Positions 11,535 to 24,706 of a stretch of 64,000 nucleotides of DNA are shown one piece after another. The translations under genes and the position numbers were made by a program. The first letter of the stretch is position 1; the number at the start of each line of letters is the position of its first letter. Source of the stretch: Ectobius pallidus (taxonomy: Eukaryota > Arthropoda > Insecta > Blattodea > Ectobiidae); NCBI GenBank assembly GCA_964059195.1, contig CAXKWD010000005.1, positions 153,417,265 through 153,481,264 on the forward strand, in the 5' to 3' direction. The notes under the pieces are model-generated. The model did not search any database, was not told the DNA's origin, and worked only from the letters and a program-made list of their open reading frames with translations.

Positions 11535-12510
11535 TAGAGGTGTACATATTCTGATTTTAGCTTGCCTGCCCCTTTGAAATTCTGCAACCAGTCACAGCTT
11601 TTAACTTGCTTGACTTGAAAGCAAGCCAGATTACAACGATGATAAGAAATACTGTCGCTATGAGTCATAAGCTCTTCATAACTTGGTGGGTTGCTCAGGA
11701 CCTAAGGAAACTGCAAGGCCTGGCGGAAAGAATATGAAACTGGGTATAGCAGTGCACTGGTAACTCGTGCAGTTACGTAGTTGAGTAACTTCAGATGTAT
11801 TTAGAGAATTTTACCCTGAAGGAAGCCGAGGAGAAACTAAAATGTGGACAGTTTGAATTAATTATCAATGAACAAAAGTACTAGTCCGGCATGGGAAAAA
11901 TTTTCAAACATTTTCGAGAAAACATCATAAAATCATTAATAACAATAACAAAAATCCCTTTAGGCAAGCCTACAAGCTGAGGTAGATTTCGAAGTGCTTT
12001 TGTTTTAATTTACTGTCGCTGCGTAGCACTCTTCTTCTTTAGCCTTGGCATGACAAACCCGCAATAATAACTGCAAAAAAGAGGAAAGAGAACTTTTTAA
12101 AACATTCAAATCTCGCCTTATATGAGAACTATCAAGAAACTAGTTATTGATTTGTAGAGTACTCATCAAGAACTTTTCAACGATACCCCACAATACGTAG
12201 TTTCGAAAATTTCGAATTTCCATCCCCATACCCCCACCCCCACTCGTACTCCCAAAACCCCCGAATCGTTGGTGTCACTGTGAACTCCATAAAGAGTACT
12301 CTAATTTATTCAATCAAAGTTTCCCTCTATACTTCATAGGGGCCGAGATATAAATGTTTTAAAATTTCAACCCCCTCCCCCGACCACCCCCTTAGGCCAA
12401 TTGTGCTCATTAACGAACTTGTCTGAACTATTGGGCCTAGAAATAACATAATAAAATTTGATTCAAATATCTTGAAAATTACGGCCGCTAGCGTGTAAAG
12501 ATATATATGC

Positions 12511-12553
<43 letters not shown>

Positions 12554-12994
12554 CTGTATATAAATATAAATATCACAATTTTTTTAACAGGCGGTGGTTT
12601 CGTACTTAGGGAGGCATGAAACGTAACGATATGAACGAATTTTTTGAAAGTCATTAGGTAGATTTTTCTTCGAAATCTACCTAATAATAAAAATAATAAT
12701 TGTGTTAAGACGCTAAAACGATTTTTAATACTTTATCCACCTTTTATTTATCTGCATGGTGAATTTCTTCTACCAGCGTGTAGAAAAGCAAGAAAGTATT
12801 ACCTACACTCAGCAACTACAGATGTTTAGCTGATAGGAATGTCGCAAGCTTATTCTGACTTGCCTAGGCTGGGTTTGACCTGACCCATCGGGCTTAAAGA
12901 AACCTGCCTGCTTCCTAGCTATGACGCTGGCAACTTGCTTGCCTGGCGTTCAAGCGGGTTTGGGCAAGCTAAAATCGAGATTTGTACACCTCTG
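11535..12994. mobile_element. hAT-like element with perfect 8-bp TSD, carrying a nested element
   Basis: The ends are TAGAGGTGTACA and, inverted, TGTACACCTCTG; the next inner block GATTTTAGCTTGCC is also inverted at both ends. GTGTAGGC flanks both sides exactly, the 8-bp duplication expected of hAT. A second TIR element (11980-12682) lies inside. No transposase frame is visible. Confidence 0.8.
11980..12682. mobile_element. TIR element AGGTAGATTTCGAAG, copy 1, with AT microsatellite
   Basis: The 15-bp ends AGGTAGATTTCGAAG and CTTCGAAATCTACCT are perfect inverses. The interior has 'CCCCCTCCCCCGACCACCCCC' type blocks and an AT/TATA array at about 12504-12560. A longer copy lies in opposite orientation at 19338-20267, with the same block order. 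Confidence 0.75.
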
Positions 12995-13680
12995 GTGTAG
13001 GCTAAGGAGAAAAGGTTGAATCAGACTGAAAAATTCAATGTCACAGCCGGGATTTGAACCAGGGTCTTCGGTAGAGCAGCGGCACGGATAGCCGCTGAAT
13101 CAGACTGAAAAATTCAATGTCACAGCCGGGATTTGAACCAGGATCTTCGGTAGAGCAGCGACACGGATAGCCGAATATCCTGATTCAACTCCCGGCTATG
13201 GCATTGAATTTTTCAGTCTGATTCAACCTTTCCAGGCTTTATGTTAGGTACTTTTCTTTATTTTATCTTCAATTTAGTCAACTTTTTGCAAAGAAAATAG
13301 GCATGTTCATTTAACTAATGGTGTATTATTATTGTTACAGGGATGTAAGTACTACATGGATATTGACAATGGATCCTATCAGCTCTATAAAATACTTCTG
13401 TAAGTTAAAGCTTTTCATTAATATAATTTTACGTGTTGATTACTTCGCGGTGTCTAATGCCTTTGTGGCTGTCTGAGTTAATGGGTACAGTACAGTAATT
13501 CATATACGGTGCCATCTACCTACATAGGCCTATGCATTTTCACTTGAAAATAGGCCTAACACTGTACAACATGACAATGTCCTTTAGATGAAAATATGTG
13601 CTTCTTGTATATTTTCGGTTGAAAATAACGAATCTGTACTTACGTTTTGTTTACCACGCAAAATTTCCCCCAAAATCCAC

Positions 13681-13733
13681 ATTTTTATTTATTTATTTAT
13701 TTAGTTAAGGCCATAAAGCCTCACTCAGCCAGG
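13681..13733 (-). repeat. LINE 3' tail, inverse copy
   Basis: TTTATTTATTTATTTA, then AGTTAAGGCCATAAAGCC and CTCAGCCAGGGC, the reverse of the tail at 1480-1552. Confidence 0.55.
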
Positions 13734-13740
13734 GCAAACA

Positions 13741-14571
13741 CACGAAATACATAATAATAATAGTAATAATAATAACAATAATAATAATGGCTGGATAAAA
13801 TTTAACCTCTTTGTAGGATCAATAATAATTTAAACAATGAGAATCAAAGCCTTCTGAATTAAATTAACTGTACAACTCCAAGGCCTTGCTCATTATATCA
13901 TTGTGGGTGAAATGGAACTAATGTGCCCATGGATAATTTACATATAGGTAATTCACAAGTTTGTAGAAACCGGGCATAAAAAAAGGAAGTGATAAAAAAA
14001 TATGAAAGACTAAACAACGCCTGTAGTATACCGGACATTTTTTCTTTTTACGTAAATATGATAACTGTGCCTCCTACAACGGTACGTGATGGACAATTTT
14101 GGTTTTGATATATGAATCAAAAACCTTTTGTGTATACAGAATCACATAGTTTCATATAAATGACAGACAAAAAGTTCAAATTTGTTGTACAGTGTAATTA
14201 GATCTACTTTTATTACGTACTAAGGTTATCTTGTACAATTTCTGGACACAACAGCACTTCATAAATGCGCATGCTTAGTATATGGACCGTATTATAAAAT
14301 AAACTCTAGAATATCTGTTCTGCATTTCCTAGTTAAAATTGCATTATTCAATGTTTTATCAATTGCAAGAAAAGTTATTATAACCAGTTATACTTAGAAG
14401 AGAATTGGCTTGTAATCAGCACTAGGTTCAAAAAGAAGTCATGTGCAATTCTAACTCGTGACAAATTCTGATGCATAAAATTTTGAAGTGAAAAAAATAA
14501 TTAAAAAATGAAATATAAAAAAAATAATAAAAAAAATAATAATAATGATAATAATAATAATGATAATAATG

Positions 14572-14624
<53 letters not shown>

Positions 14625-15180
14625 CGAAGAAGTTTGACCATATTCTCATTTTAGATCCTTCTATCTTCTATTGAATCAGAAATCTGACAATTAAATCTGG
14701 AAATGAATCTGATGTATTGAAAGAGAATATTCTAGACCTCAACCATATGCAAGCATATTATGTTTGTTACAGTTTAAAAACAGTGCTTTCCTTTTTAACT
14801 TGAAATATTGTTTTATAAAGAAAATACTATGTGAGCTAAGGTATGTTGTGCGATTTGACACTTTCTCAGCGTTCATTAGTGATGAATGGTGATGGTTTCG
14901 CGGGCTATAAGCCAAGACAAAATCCCTAAAATATACAAGCTTTCGACCGCTGCCATCTCTGCGTATTTTTTTTAACCTAGGTCTTACAGCACATGTTTAC
15001 CTAAAGGTAGGCCTGTATCACGGGATATTTACAGTAGTAAAATACAATAATTGTAGTTCAAACATTACTGGAAGGAGCGGATGGTTTTCATGAGGAAGTT
15101 AGTAACGTCGGCTGTATTGAAATGATGCTTCAGCACTATTGGCACAAGAACTGTTCGTGGTAAAGTTGGTCGATCTCTTC
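13741..15180. other. Intergenic, with AAT/GAT microsatellite
   Basis: Contains (AAT)n-type arrays at about 13751-13790 and 14538-14625. No convincing gene or terminal repeat seen. Confidence 0.5.
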
Positions 15181-15375
15181 AGGGAGAAACTGACTTTCTG
15201 TGCCCAAGGTTGCGGGTTCGATCCCGGCCCAGGTCGATGGCATTTATGTGTGTCCATGATTATAGATTTATAGGCATGAAAAGAACCTCTGCGGGAGAAA
15301 ATTCCGGCACACCGGCGACGGTCACAGGCCTTAGTTGCAGTATATACCCGTCGTTAAATAACCATATAAGTTACC
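15181..15375 (+). repeat. SINE-like repeat with B box
   Basis: GCGGGTTCGATCCCGGCC is a canonical B box. It is followed by a body (GCGGGAGAAAATTCCGGCAC, then GTCGTTAAATAACCATA) resembling the tRNA-derived SINE layout. The A-box part is not clear. Confidence 0.45.
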
Positions 15376-16208
15376 AACCAATCCTCAGGGAGAACCAACA
15401 GTTGCTTCTGTAGCCTTTTGAAAGACCTTTGCCGAAGTGGATTGTCCCATCTTTGACTTAAACAAAGCCTCAGATGTTTGATATTTCTAATAACCTTGAC
15501 AGCTTAATGTGGGTCGTTGTCTAGCAATTATTCTAACATATGTCTGTACGCTGCAGTAATCTTACCGATTACTACTTATAATTTGTAAGACGTGATGTAT
15601 TTTCTACCATCGTATCGATCTACCGTATTTAAATTAGATTTGCTATAATTAATTAGATGTAATTAGATATAATTATTTAAAATCCGTTCTCTAGATAACC
15701 ATGTATCGCATTCATTAATAATCAGTAAAAAAGAGTAAATATAAGTTTATCTGTAGAGATTTCCAGTTTACGCATGCATGTTAAATTATGACATTATCTT
15801 CAGCAAATATTATTTGATTAATTTATCACCGTCAAAAATAAGTCTGCCAGACCTGTTATATGACGCATCGCTTTCATAGGTTTGAATAAAATAACTGATT
15901 ACGATAAGATCGAACACAAATAAACCAAACTACTTCAAGTGACGTTAGCAGATGATAACACTAAACTGAATACAAATTGATTAATTGAAAAAATAAAACA
16001 TAAAAGGTTGTACTATGCAATTGAAAAATGCTTACAGTCTTCAATGTAACATTAAATTAAACAGGTAGCTGCTTACAGCAAAGTGCAGCAACACAGCTTT
16101 AGAAATGCAAATATTTAACAAAAGGAACTTAAAAGGTTGCTGCACAATTCTGAAATTATTTTTCAAAAAATCAATTTTTCGAACGTTGTAAGCTTTATCT
16201 ACTCCCTT
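15376..16208. other. Intergenic, nothing recognised
   Basis: AT-rich sequence without a supported gene; the short minus-strand frame near 16041-16265 runs into a transposon end. Confidence 0.4.
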
Positions 16209-16216
16209 AACGATTC

Positions 16217-17217
16217 CAGTGGCGGCTCGTGGCCGGAAAATTAGGTGAAGAGAAAAAAATGCCACATGCTTATGTTAATAACGGAATTCACCCAATAGCG
16301 GCTCGTGGCTCAAAACGAGGGTGTGCTGCTAATATCATTTCATACAGCAAACTTAAAATATTTTAAAAAATTATTAGTAGGCCTATCTAAACTGCTCGTC
16401 TCTTAATCCATCTCTGGGAACTCTCACGCGATTATTTTTTTTGCTAATTTCTCTCGTCTCGTCGAACGTTGTGTGAGTTGTGTGACGAGAGAAAATAGCA
16501 CAAAAATAATAATAATAATAACAATAACAATAATAATAATAATAGTAATAATGGTGATAATAATAATAGTAATAATAACAACAATAATAATAATAATTAA
16601 GGCAGGGCAAATTGCGCGAGAGTTCCCCGGAAATGGAATAAGAGACGAGAAAATAGTATTTTTAATGATCGAGGTAGAGGAAGTCGCTTAGTGTTCCCAG
16701 TGCGACAGAATACTTAATCGGGGTTGTGGAATCCGGGTTTTTCTGAATTTAACACATTCGAATTTGGCGGCGTTAGACCGTCAGACGGTGGAAGATCTAA
16801 CGTGCCCACCTCTTTCTCCGAGCTGACAGTGTGGTGCTGGCGCGGCGAAGAAAATGCCTGAACAAGGGGGGCTGCTTCATGGCTACTCTGTTCTCGCCAC
16901 CTAGCAGACGTGGGATAAGCGAGAAAACTGCTGCTTGCCATCCTCATTTTTTATTTGAACAGACTACCCATGCAACGGAGGGCGTGGTTTCCAGTTCACC
17001 TTCACACGGCCGACTTGAAGCACGCTGCCCTCTCAGGATCTCAGTGTCTCCTAGCTTTGCCACTAGGTGGTGGCGTGGCGGGCAATTCAAAAATACAGAT
17101 ACATTTATAGTAAAAACCAATTCGTGATATGGAAAATAAACTTTAAAAATACGTATTGTAAAGGGAAAATACTGGTGAAGTGCTACTTCACCTACTTCCC
17201 CTGAATAGCCGCCACTG
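16217..17217. mobile_element. hAT-like element with perfect 8-bp TSD AACGATTC
   Basis: Inverted ends CAGTGGCGGCT and AGCCGCCACTG, with AACGATTC on both sides. A partial internal copy of the end (GCGGCTCGTGGC) occurs near 16303 and an AAT-type microsatellite near 16505-16600. The family recurs at 60053-60230 and 63904 to the window end. No transposase is visible. The GC-richer part at 16700-17050 encodes nothing I recognise. Confidence 0.85.
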
Positions 17218-17257
17218 AACGATTCTGATAAAACTTTTATTTTATAAACCTCTAACC

Positions 17258-17488
17258 ATGAATAATATAACGACCACAGAACAGTGTGTATTACCGGCTA
17301 TTATTCTAGAATACTGTAGAAAGATTTTGAGATGTTTGTTAGCAACGCTTCAGGTTGTACAGGTTGCTAAAGATGATAAAATACATAGGCGTAGAAGTGC
17401 TAATAGAAACGAAGAGTTTGCAAACAAGTACCAGGATTTCCTGCTGAAGATGTCTGAGTACTTCAAGGTCGCTAAACTAATATCATGA
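17258..17488 (+). CDS. Unrecognised 76-codon ORF
   Basis: Starts MNNITTTEQCVLPAI and includes RRRSANRNEEFANKY and FLLKMSEYFKVAKLIS, with a mixed codon pattern that looks more coding-like than its surroundings. It begins 40 bases after a hAT-like insertion. No family recognised and no splice partner found, so it may be chance. Confidence 0.2.
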   Translation: MNNITTTEQCVLPAIILEYCRKILRCLLATLQVVQVAKDDKIHRRRSANRNEEFANKYQDFLLKMSEYFKVAKLIS

Positions 17489-17721
17489 AAAATGCAAGTT
17501 TTTACACGTACCACTAATCCGACGTGCATGTTTAGTTAATGAAACATTTTCAAGTTCATCTCAAGTTCACAGTATATTGAAGTCCTTTCATTTCAAAAAA
17601 TCTAAATAGGCCTACCGGTATCTAAGTATTAATTGATTACAGGGATCTTGAAAACGCAGAAAGATTATTTAGGTCAATTTCTTTTTGCCCCGCCTTCCAC
17701 CCCCGGATTACCTGAGCCATA

Positions 17722-19220
17722 GGGCACGTTTTTAAAGTCATCAGTAAATCCACCGGTGGAAAAGTGCGGTGAAAGTCCGGTGAATGTACGATGAACGTCA
17801 TCCGCCATTTTTTTCATCTGATGAGCCGTTGAATTTACAAACGGGTTGATGGATTCCAGCGGGAATATTCGAATTGTATAATAATTATTGTATCATGGAT
17901 TTGCTAGAAATGGAAATAATAATATATGATGGGCAGGGAACTAATAACTGAGTGCTACCATTCTCATAAATAATATTTTGAGCATATTAAAATCCATAAA
18001 ATATTGCATAGTTAAATGCGGTACCTGACCTCATTATGGATAGCCTGTGCTGTCAATAATGTTTTATTCTACCTGGCAGAGTTAAGGCCTTATCTTCCAT
18101 TCAATCAGGGGGAAAAAGGATACATACAACTTACAATGTTACACAAAAGAAATAAAATAAGTTTTAAGATGATAGGCCCACTTAACTATTTACAATTGCA
18201 TCAAAGACCCTTAAAACTAAAAGTAAATTAAACAATAAATTATATTATGTTATGTGATCAATTAAAATACCATGTACTTATAAATATTAATCTGGCCTAA
18301 TTAAAATTGCATGTCCATTCCATGTTTAGGAAATCATTTACATTACAGTATAAAATGCTTTTGATATGAGCCAGCTTTTTAGGACTTCCTTAAATTTGTT
18401 AGTAGGCACTTCAACAGCAGAAAGGGCAAATTATTATAAAATGTATATTGCTTATATAAATGACTGTCAACACATTTATTTAATCTGAATGACAGCAAAT
18501 CTAATTTCAAATTGTTTCTAGTTCTGTGTTCGTGTATATAAAAGCGTTGTGTGAATTGTTGTAGGTTTTCTTTCACGTGTAATAAATTTATATAAAGACT
18601 AGGAACTGTGTTTGTTTTTAATTGACGAAATATCAGGTAGACCTTCACAACTATCTCGATGTTTTACTCCTGCTAAAATACTTATTTTTTTCTGACATAG
18701 GAACACCTTTATTGACTGTTATTAACGCTGTTATTAACATATCTTGACTAACTGAGGCTTTTAGCTTAAGGAGTAGAAAAATAAATAACTCGAGACAGCT
18801 TAGCAGTAGCATTTGTTTATTTGTTGGTCCCATGAAATATTATTATTCGAGATATTTGGAATTAATAGATTTCTTTCTTTTCTCGTCTTCAAACAAAATT
18901 AACTCATCACTTTCATTTTCGGAGGACTCACACTCTGATGAAGAGCAGTTCGTTAGCTTTCGCACGAAAATAAACTCAATGTATTAATGCTAGTGGCAAG
19001 TGTCGTCTGCTTCTCTGCTCCGCCATGTTTGTCATCTAAGAAGCATCGTACTTTAAGTTCGGTGAGTCTGGTTGCAATCGGTGACTTCCACCGGACTTTC
19101 ACCGGTGAGTTTATGAACGGCCTGATGCTTTCCCGGTGGATTGTCCGTTGACTTTACAAACGACCTGGTGAAAGACCGATGGCACCGGTGGAATCAATCG
19201 ATGACTTTAAAAACGTGCCC
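17722..19220. mobile_element. 1.5-kb TIR element with CACCGGTGGA subterminal words
   Basis: The 21-bp ends GGGCACGTTTTTAAAGTCATC and the inverse are perfect. Next to both ends are repeated CCACCGGTGG and CGGTGAAAG words. A LINE C-terminal fragment (18379-18648) sits inside, so the element either captured it or was hit by it. No clear target duplication. Confidence 0.7.
18379..18648 (-). pseudogene. Non-LTR retrotransposon ORF2 C-terminal fragment
   Basis: PSLYINLLHVKENLQQF, then YIHEHRTRNN and YKQYTFYNNLPF follow the standard ORF2 tail pattern ('lyi...l.fvk.n', 'H.h.TRn', 'g...yN.LP'). It lacks the RT catalytic part and lies within the 17722-19220 TIR element. Confidence 0.6.
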
Positions 19221-19337
19221 ATTGGCTATATCTCCGGTCCAACAACCGATTTCGCATTTGTTCTAAGATCGTCGCGTCACCTTCTCTTAATCATAGTACA
19301 CAGGGAAAATGTTTGATGAATTGACTTTGGCATTTTT

Positions 19338-20267
<930 letters not shown>

Positions 20268-20920
20268 CATCCTGTAGGCCTGCCTAAAGGGATTTTTTTT
20301 TTCAGTTAACTTTGCTCTTGTTCATCTGTATATTGTCTGTTGTCGCGGGGGTTGTGTCCCCGATCTGATATTCACCGTATAGAGTGAGGGAAACCCTGCG
20401 AAAACCTCACTCAGATTTGTTGCTGCGAGGTTAGCACGCAGCTTCCGAGGCAAGTCTTGGCCAATTTGCCATATAAGTTTAAAGAAGGAAGTTATGATAC
20501 TTTCTTTTCCTTAGTTTTGCCCGGGCGGCGTGGGCCGCTTAAACATACACGTAAAACTAAGGAAAAGAAGAAGAAAAAAAGGAGAGAATGATAAGTTAAA
20601 GAAAAATGAAATAACATATATGTATTTTTTAAATATGACTTTTGGGAAAAAATATTTCCCTTGATATATCTCTTCAGAACTTATAATGCAAAAGGTTAAA
20701 AACCCCGTCATATTGTGTAACATCTTGAGCGATGAAAATATAGAAAACATAATTGAATTTTATAGAAAACATAAATTGAATTTTATAATGATATTTTTTA
20801 GTGAACATTTAAATAGCCTTGAGGGCAGCACAGTATCAATCAATTAAAAATAGAAAGAAGTGGATTATGGATCTATCCAAATTGAAGATTTTTATTATTG
20901 GAAAAAAAAAATTCTTCACA
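20268..20920. other. Repeat fragments, no gene
   Basis: Contains a SINE-like segment (GTGTCCCCGATCTGATATTC and onward) and GCCCGGGCGGCGTGGG, a word that recurs near 4143-4155 (inverse) and 31870. No coding block supported. Confidence 0.35.
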
Positions 20921-20924
20921 TTTC

Positions 20925-21016
20925 AGTGGTGAATTCCCTAACAACCGTAGATTGCAAACTGCGCATGGTCTTCAGATTCGGGAATGAGGCACTTCATCGC
21001 CCACAGGGTCAAACCA
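20925..21016 (+). CDS. Possible internal exon, unrecognised
   Basis: TTCACATTTCAG precedes and CAAACCA/GTAAGTGGG follows, both close to splice consensus. The enclosed 92 bases are open in the frame VNSLTTVDCKLRMVFRFGNEA. No neighbouring exon or family could be recognised. Confidence 0.2.
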
Positions 21017-21394
21017 GTAAGTGGGTCAAGCTGACGTCATCCTGCCCAAGCCTTCAAGAGATCAACGACAACTTCAGGAGCAATGTAAACACTTTTATAG
21101 TCAATTATCCTTCTCTACATCAAGATTGACACGCTCATTTACAATATTTACTTGTCGAGTTATCACCATTCTTAGTGCTAGGGCGGCAATGAACATTATA
21201 TTTTACGTTAGGAATGATTCGTTGACTGTTGATTTGCACTTGCCTAACCTAATGTAATGTTGTGTATGCGCTGTATACTCCAAAAAAGGCTTAAGCGATT
21301 ATCATTTAATTCAGGTATGTGCAAATTGGGACAGGGGTTGAGCCAATCACAGAGGACTTATTGGGTCGTATGAATAAAGATGAGAAATTACTTT

Positions 21395-21580
21395 TTACTC
21401 CAAGTTTTGAGAAAATTCTCACATCAGTATCATTAAAATTTACTCATCTTAAGAGCAATTTCTCCGGCTAAGAGAATTTGCTCAACAATATTCAGCGTTG
21501 CGCAATTTGCTCACTTTGGTATCATTAAAAATTATAATTTACTCATAGGTTGGAGAAATTGCTCACAAATTTTGGAGTAA
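21395..21580. mobile_element. Small MITE, TTACTCCAA ends
   Basis: Ends TTACTCCAAGTTTTGAG and, inverted, CTCACAAATTTTGGAGTAA (imperfect). The interior repeats 'GAGCAATTTCTCC' and 'GAAATTGCTCA' in both orientations and could fold. About 186 bp. Confidence 0.5.
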
Positions 21581-21867
21581 CCTCAATAGGTGACTTCAAA
21601 TAAACTGAGCTACACTAGTTTACTGCAATGGCAGATTATTTGATAGTTTAGATGTAAAAAAACTTGCAGAAACTCATCGGTGATTGATTATAAATAGGGT
21701 TCCGATGTTTATGACAAAAAAAAAACTGGAAAATATGACTGCAAATATGACCTTAAAAGTGACTAAATATGACCTCATAAAGGAACATATTTTCTAAAAA
21801 GAAATGTTCCACATTTAAACGTTTAATGACACTAAATTATTATATCACATTAATTCAATCAGTCCGG

Positions 21868-22010
21868 TCATGAAAACCACCAATAACGGCCGTGGGTGTC
21901 GGCATGCTGACCACATGCCCCCCAATCCTGCCATCTGCCTACGGGAGATGACGCAGCGGTCGGGTGGTAGGCCAAGTCCCTCCAGGGATGTAGCGCCACG
22001 GAGTTTAGTT
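21868..22010 (+). repeat. SINE 3' fragment
   Basis: ACGGCCGTGGGTGTCGGCAT through GGGATGTAGCGCCACGGAGT, about 140 bp, nearly the same as the 3' part of the complete SINE at 42659-42979. The tRNA-like head is missing, as in 5'-truncated insertions. Confidence 0.8.
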
Positions 22011-22229
22011 TTAATTCAATCAGATAATCACTTCCTGAAGGATAGACAGTGACAATCTACAAAATGTTCCCAAGTTAATAGCCACATTCAAGGTAGAAAC
22101 TAGTTCATTTTTTAAATCGTGATTTATTTATAGGGTTACCAGAGAGCTGAGCAAGAAAAAGAGTACTTTTTTTTACTGTTGAGTTGAGATTTTCGAAAGC
22201 ACCCCAGAGAATTTTATTATTATTATGAT

Positions 22230-22841
22230 CAGGGCCCGGATTCTGATGACCTAAAAATGTTTGAAAAATGACCTATAAAATGACCCTAAATTTTAAAGAA
22301 AATGACTTATTAATTATAAAAAATGACCTATAAACTGATATTTTATTTATAAAAAATTATTATTGTACACACAAAGTTACAGACTAGTTTGTACATAATT
22401 GGAAAAACTGTAAATAACTGTCATGTTGTGAATGTTCTTTCTTTATACTGGCACTGAGGCACTGGTCAGTCAAAATTCGGAATTTCCTTTTGTGGTCTGC
22501 TATATTATATTGTTGTTTAATTCAGGGTAAACAGTATTTTCACTCTCAAATCCAAGCAGGTGGTAGACTCTGGTGCCAAGTCAATCTAATAACAATAGTA
22601 ATATAATAGGAAATACATGAAAATGACAAAATAAGGAAGAAAATGACACGAAAATGACAAAATAATGACCTAAAATTGAAATAAATGACCTAAAAATATA
22701 AAATGGCATAAAATGACAAAAAATGACCTAATAAAAATGCATTTCTATATTCTAGAGGTCATGATTAGGACTTATCCACAAGTTGGCAATGTCTATGCAG
22801 CATCAATAAAAAGATGACATGTCAATAGAATCCGGGCCCTG
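22230..22841. mobile_element. hAT-like element with perfect 8-bp TSD ATTATGAT
   Basis: Ends CAGGGCCCGGATTCT and AGAATCCGGGCCCTG are perfect inverses, with ATTATGAT on both sides. The interior has many 'AAAATGACCTA' repeats on one strand, mostly near the ends. 612 bp, no ORF. Confidence 0.85.
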
Positions 22842-22929
22842 ATTATGATTATTATTACCATTATTATTACTATATTATTAACACTTTTTTATATTATTAT
22901 TACTATTTCTACTATTCTGCGTTATTTTT

Positions 22930-23360
22930 GTCTTGCCATTGCATTTAGTCTTCAGAGCGAAAGTTGCTTATAATTACCCTTCATTACATTTTTACCAAAA
23001 AAATATTTCAAATAAAATTTCAGCTCTTGGTATAAGCCTCCATGTACAACATTTAAAGAAAATGGTTGAGCCGTTTTCGAGAAAATCGCGAAAAACGAAA
23101 TTTCCTTTATCTCGAGTCCAATTAAAAATAAGTCGTCGATAATCTTCCTTTCACATCCTCAGGAGGTACATAACCCAAATACAAAATTTTGTTTTCATAC
23201 GATTTTTCCTTCTAGAGCTAGGTTGTTCATAGACACATACACAGACATGTTTCCGAAAATAGTATGTTTGGATTTAGGAGGCCTCAAAACGTTGATGTTA
23301 AAAACACAACTTCGAATTTGGGAGTCGAAAACAATACTTCCTCTACCTATAGTAGAGAGA
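22930..23360. mobile_element. Inverted partial copy of the 9743-10327 MITE family
   Basis: GAGCCGTTTTCGAGAAAATC, CAGACATGTTTCCGAAAATA and GAAAACAATACTTCCTCTAC correspond in reverse to the interior of the 9743 element. The terminal CTTCCTCTGCCC is not intact here. Confidence 0.6.
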
Positions 23361-23764
23361 CAGCTAATACATTGATAGTGATTTTGTTTAACAAAAAAAA
23401 TACAGGTATTTGAATACTGTTTTCCTAGTTTGTTTATGATTCGTACACTAATATCTCAACACATAACCTTTCATATTGGTTACCAAAATAATATTTACTT
23501 ATTGAATAAATAAAAAATAAAAAAAAATAAAAATAAAAAAAAAATAAAAAAACTATTGCCATTTTAGCAGGAAACTTCACCTTTCATATTCTGAACCAAT
23601 CTCAGTTCAAAATTAACATTTATTACCACTATTTTTAGTGTTTGTCCTGAGGCTAGACACTTCTTTTTAACAACGATTTTTGCTATGTCTGACTGAAATA
23701 TCTGTGCAGTTCCGACTTTGATCAACCTTTATCTCTGAGAATTTTTTGTTGATTTCTTGAAGGA

Positions 23765-24605
23765 AAATAAAATCAGGTAAACTGATGTAAAAAAGTGCCA
23801 GTATGTTTTTGTTTAATCAGTTATGACTGCAATTATGATATGCAGAATATGCTTTTTTTTTTAAATTGATTTCCAAGTTAAGCTCCAGATTTATTCATTA
23901 AGCAGGGCTTACGGAAGAAGAAAGGTCTACCATCTCGGCCACCTGGGTCATTTTAACGGTCTAGTTGGATAAGCGCATGTCAATTAATATGTTTTTTGTC
24001 ATAGCTACCTGTATTTTAATTTTCAAGGCCTTATAAGATCACAGTAAAACAATAGGCTATGATGTCAAGATAACTGATTTTCATTTTTTTAATAAATTCT
24101 TTCGAATACGTATATTGCCATAAAATAGGCACTAAATTGAGCATTACTCCGAAACAGATCAACCGATTTTATCCATTATGAATAGACGTCTTCCCATGGA
24201 CATTGTAAATGTGTATACCAAGTTTCATAAAAATCCGGTAGGCCTAAAGCGTATTTGAGTTACCGCGTCTTTAAAATATACACTAAATTGGGTTTTACTC
24301 CGGTACCGGTCAACAGATTAGGTTCAAATTCAATAGGGCACTTCTCATGGACGTCATAAATGGGTATACCAAGTTTCATGAAAATCCGTTACAGCGTATT
24401 TGAGTGATGGCGCCTTTCTATGAGAAAGGCGCCATAATCCATTAAAATAGGCACTAAATTGGGCATTACTCCGGTACCGGTGAACCGATTTGGTTCAATA
24501 TCAATAGGGTTATTCCCATCGACATTATGAATGTTTATACCAAGTTTCATTAAAATCCGAAAAAGCGTACTTGAGTTATGGTGCGTACAGACGCACGGAC
24601 AGACG

Positions 24606-24640
<35 letters not shown>

Positions 24641-24706
24641 GGACGGACGGACGGACAGACATTTTTTCGTCCCCCACACAATCTCATAAAGTACCATACT
24701 GGCACT
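23765..24706. mobile_element. TIR family with tandem units, copy A (3 units)
   Basis: Left end AAATAAAATCAGGTAAACTG, then AAGTGCCAGTATG, which is inverted at 24694-24706. Units starting at about 24127, 24279 and 24450 each carry 'CACTAAATTG', 'ACTCCGGTACCGGT' and 'ACCAAGTTTCAT'. A (GACA/GACG)n array lies at about 24593-24660, followed by CGTCCCCCACACAATCTCAT. The minus strand has an open frame through the units. Confidence 0.75.

Larger units (their letters stand above)
11505..13235. repeat. SINE-like repeat split by a hAT-like insertion
   Basis: CACACTGGCCGTGTGTAGGC (to 11534) continues at 13003 as TAAGGAGAAAAGGTTGAATC, matching the uninterrupted copy at 9083-9208. After the insertion come two 79-bp direct units, starting at 13018 and 13097, each with a B-box-like CCGGGATTTGAACC. 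An inverted copy of the same end follows at about 13170-13235. Confidence 0.65.

Noticed and set aside
12463..12654. Small ORF with IYIYIY runs
   Set aside because: Translation of the AT microsatellite in a MITE.
14428..14649. Poly-tyrosine ORF
   Set aside because: Translation of an AAT/TTA microsatellite.
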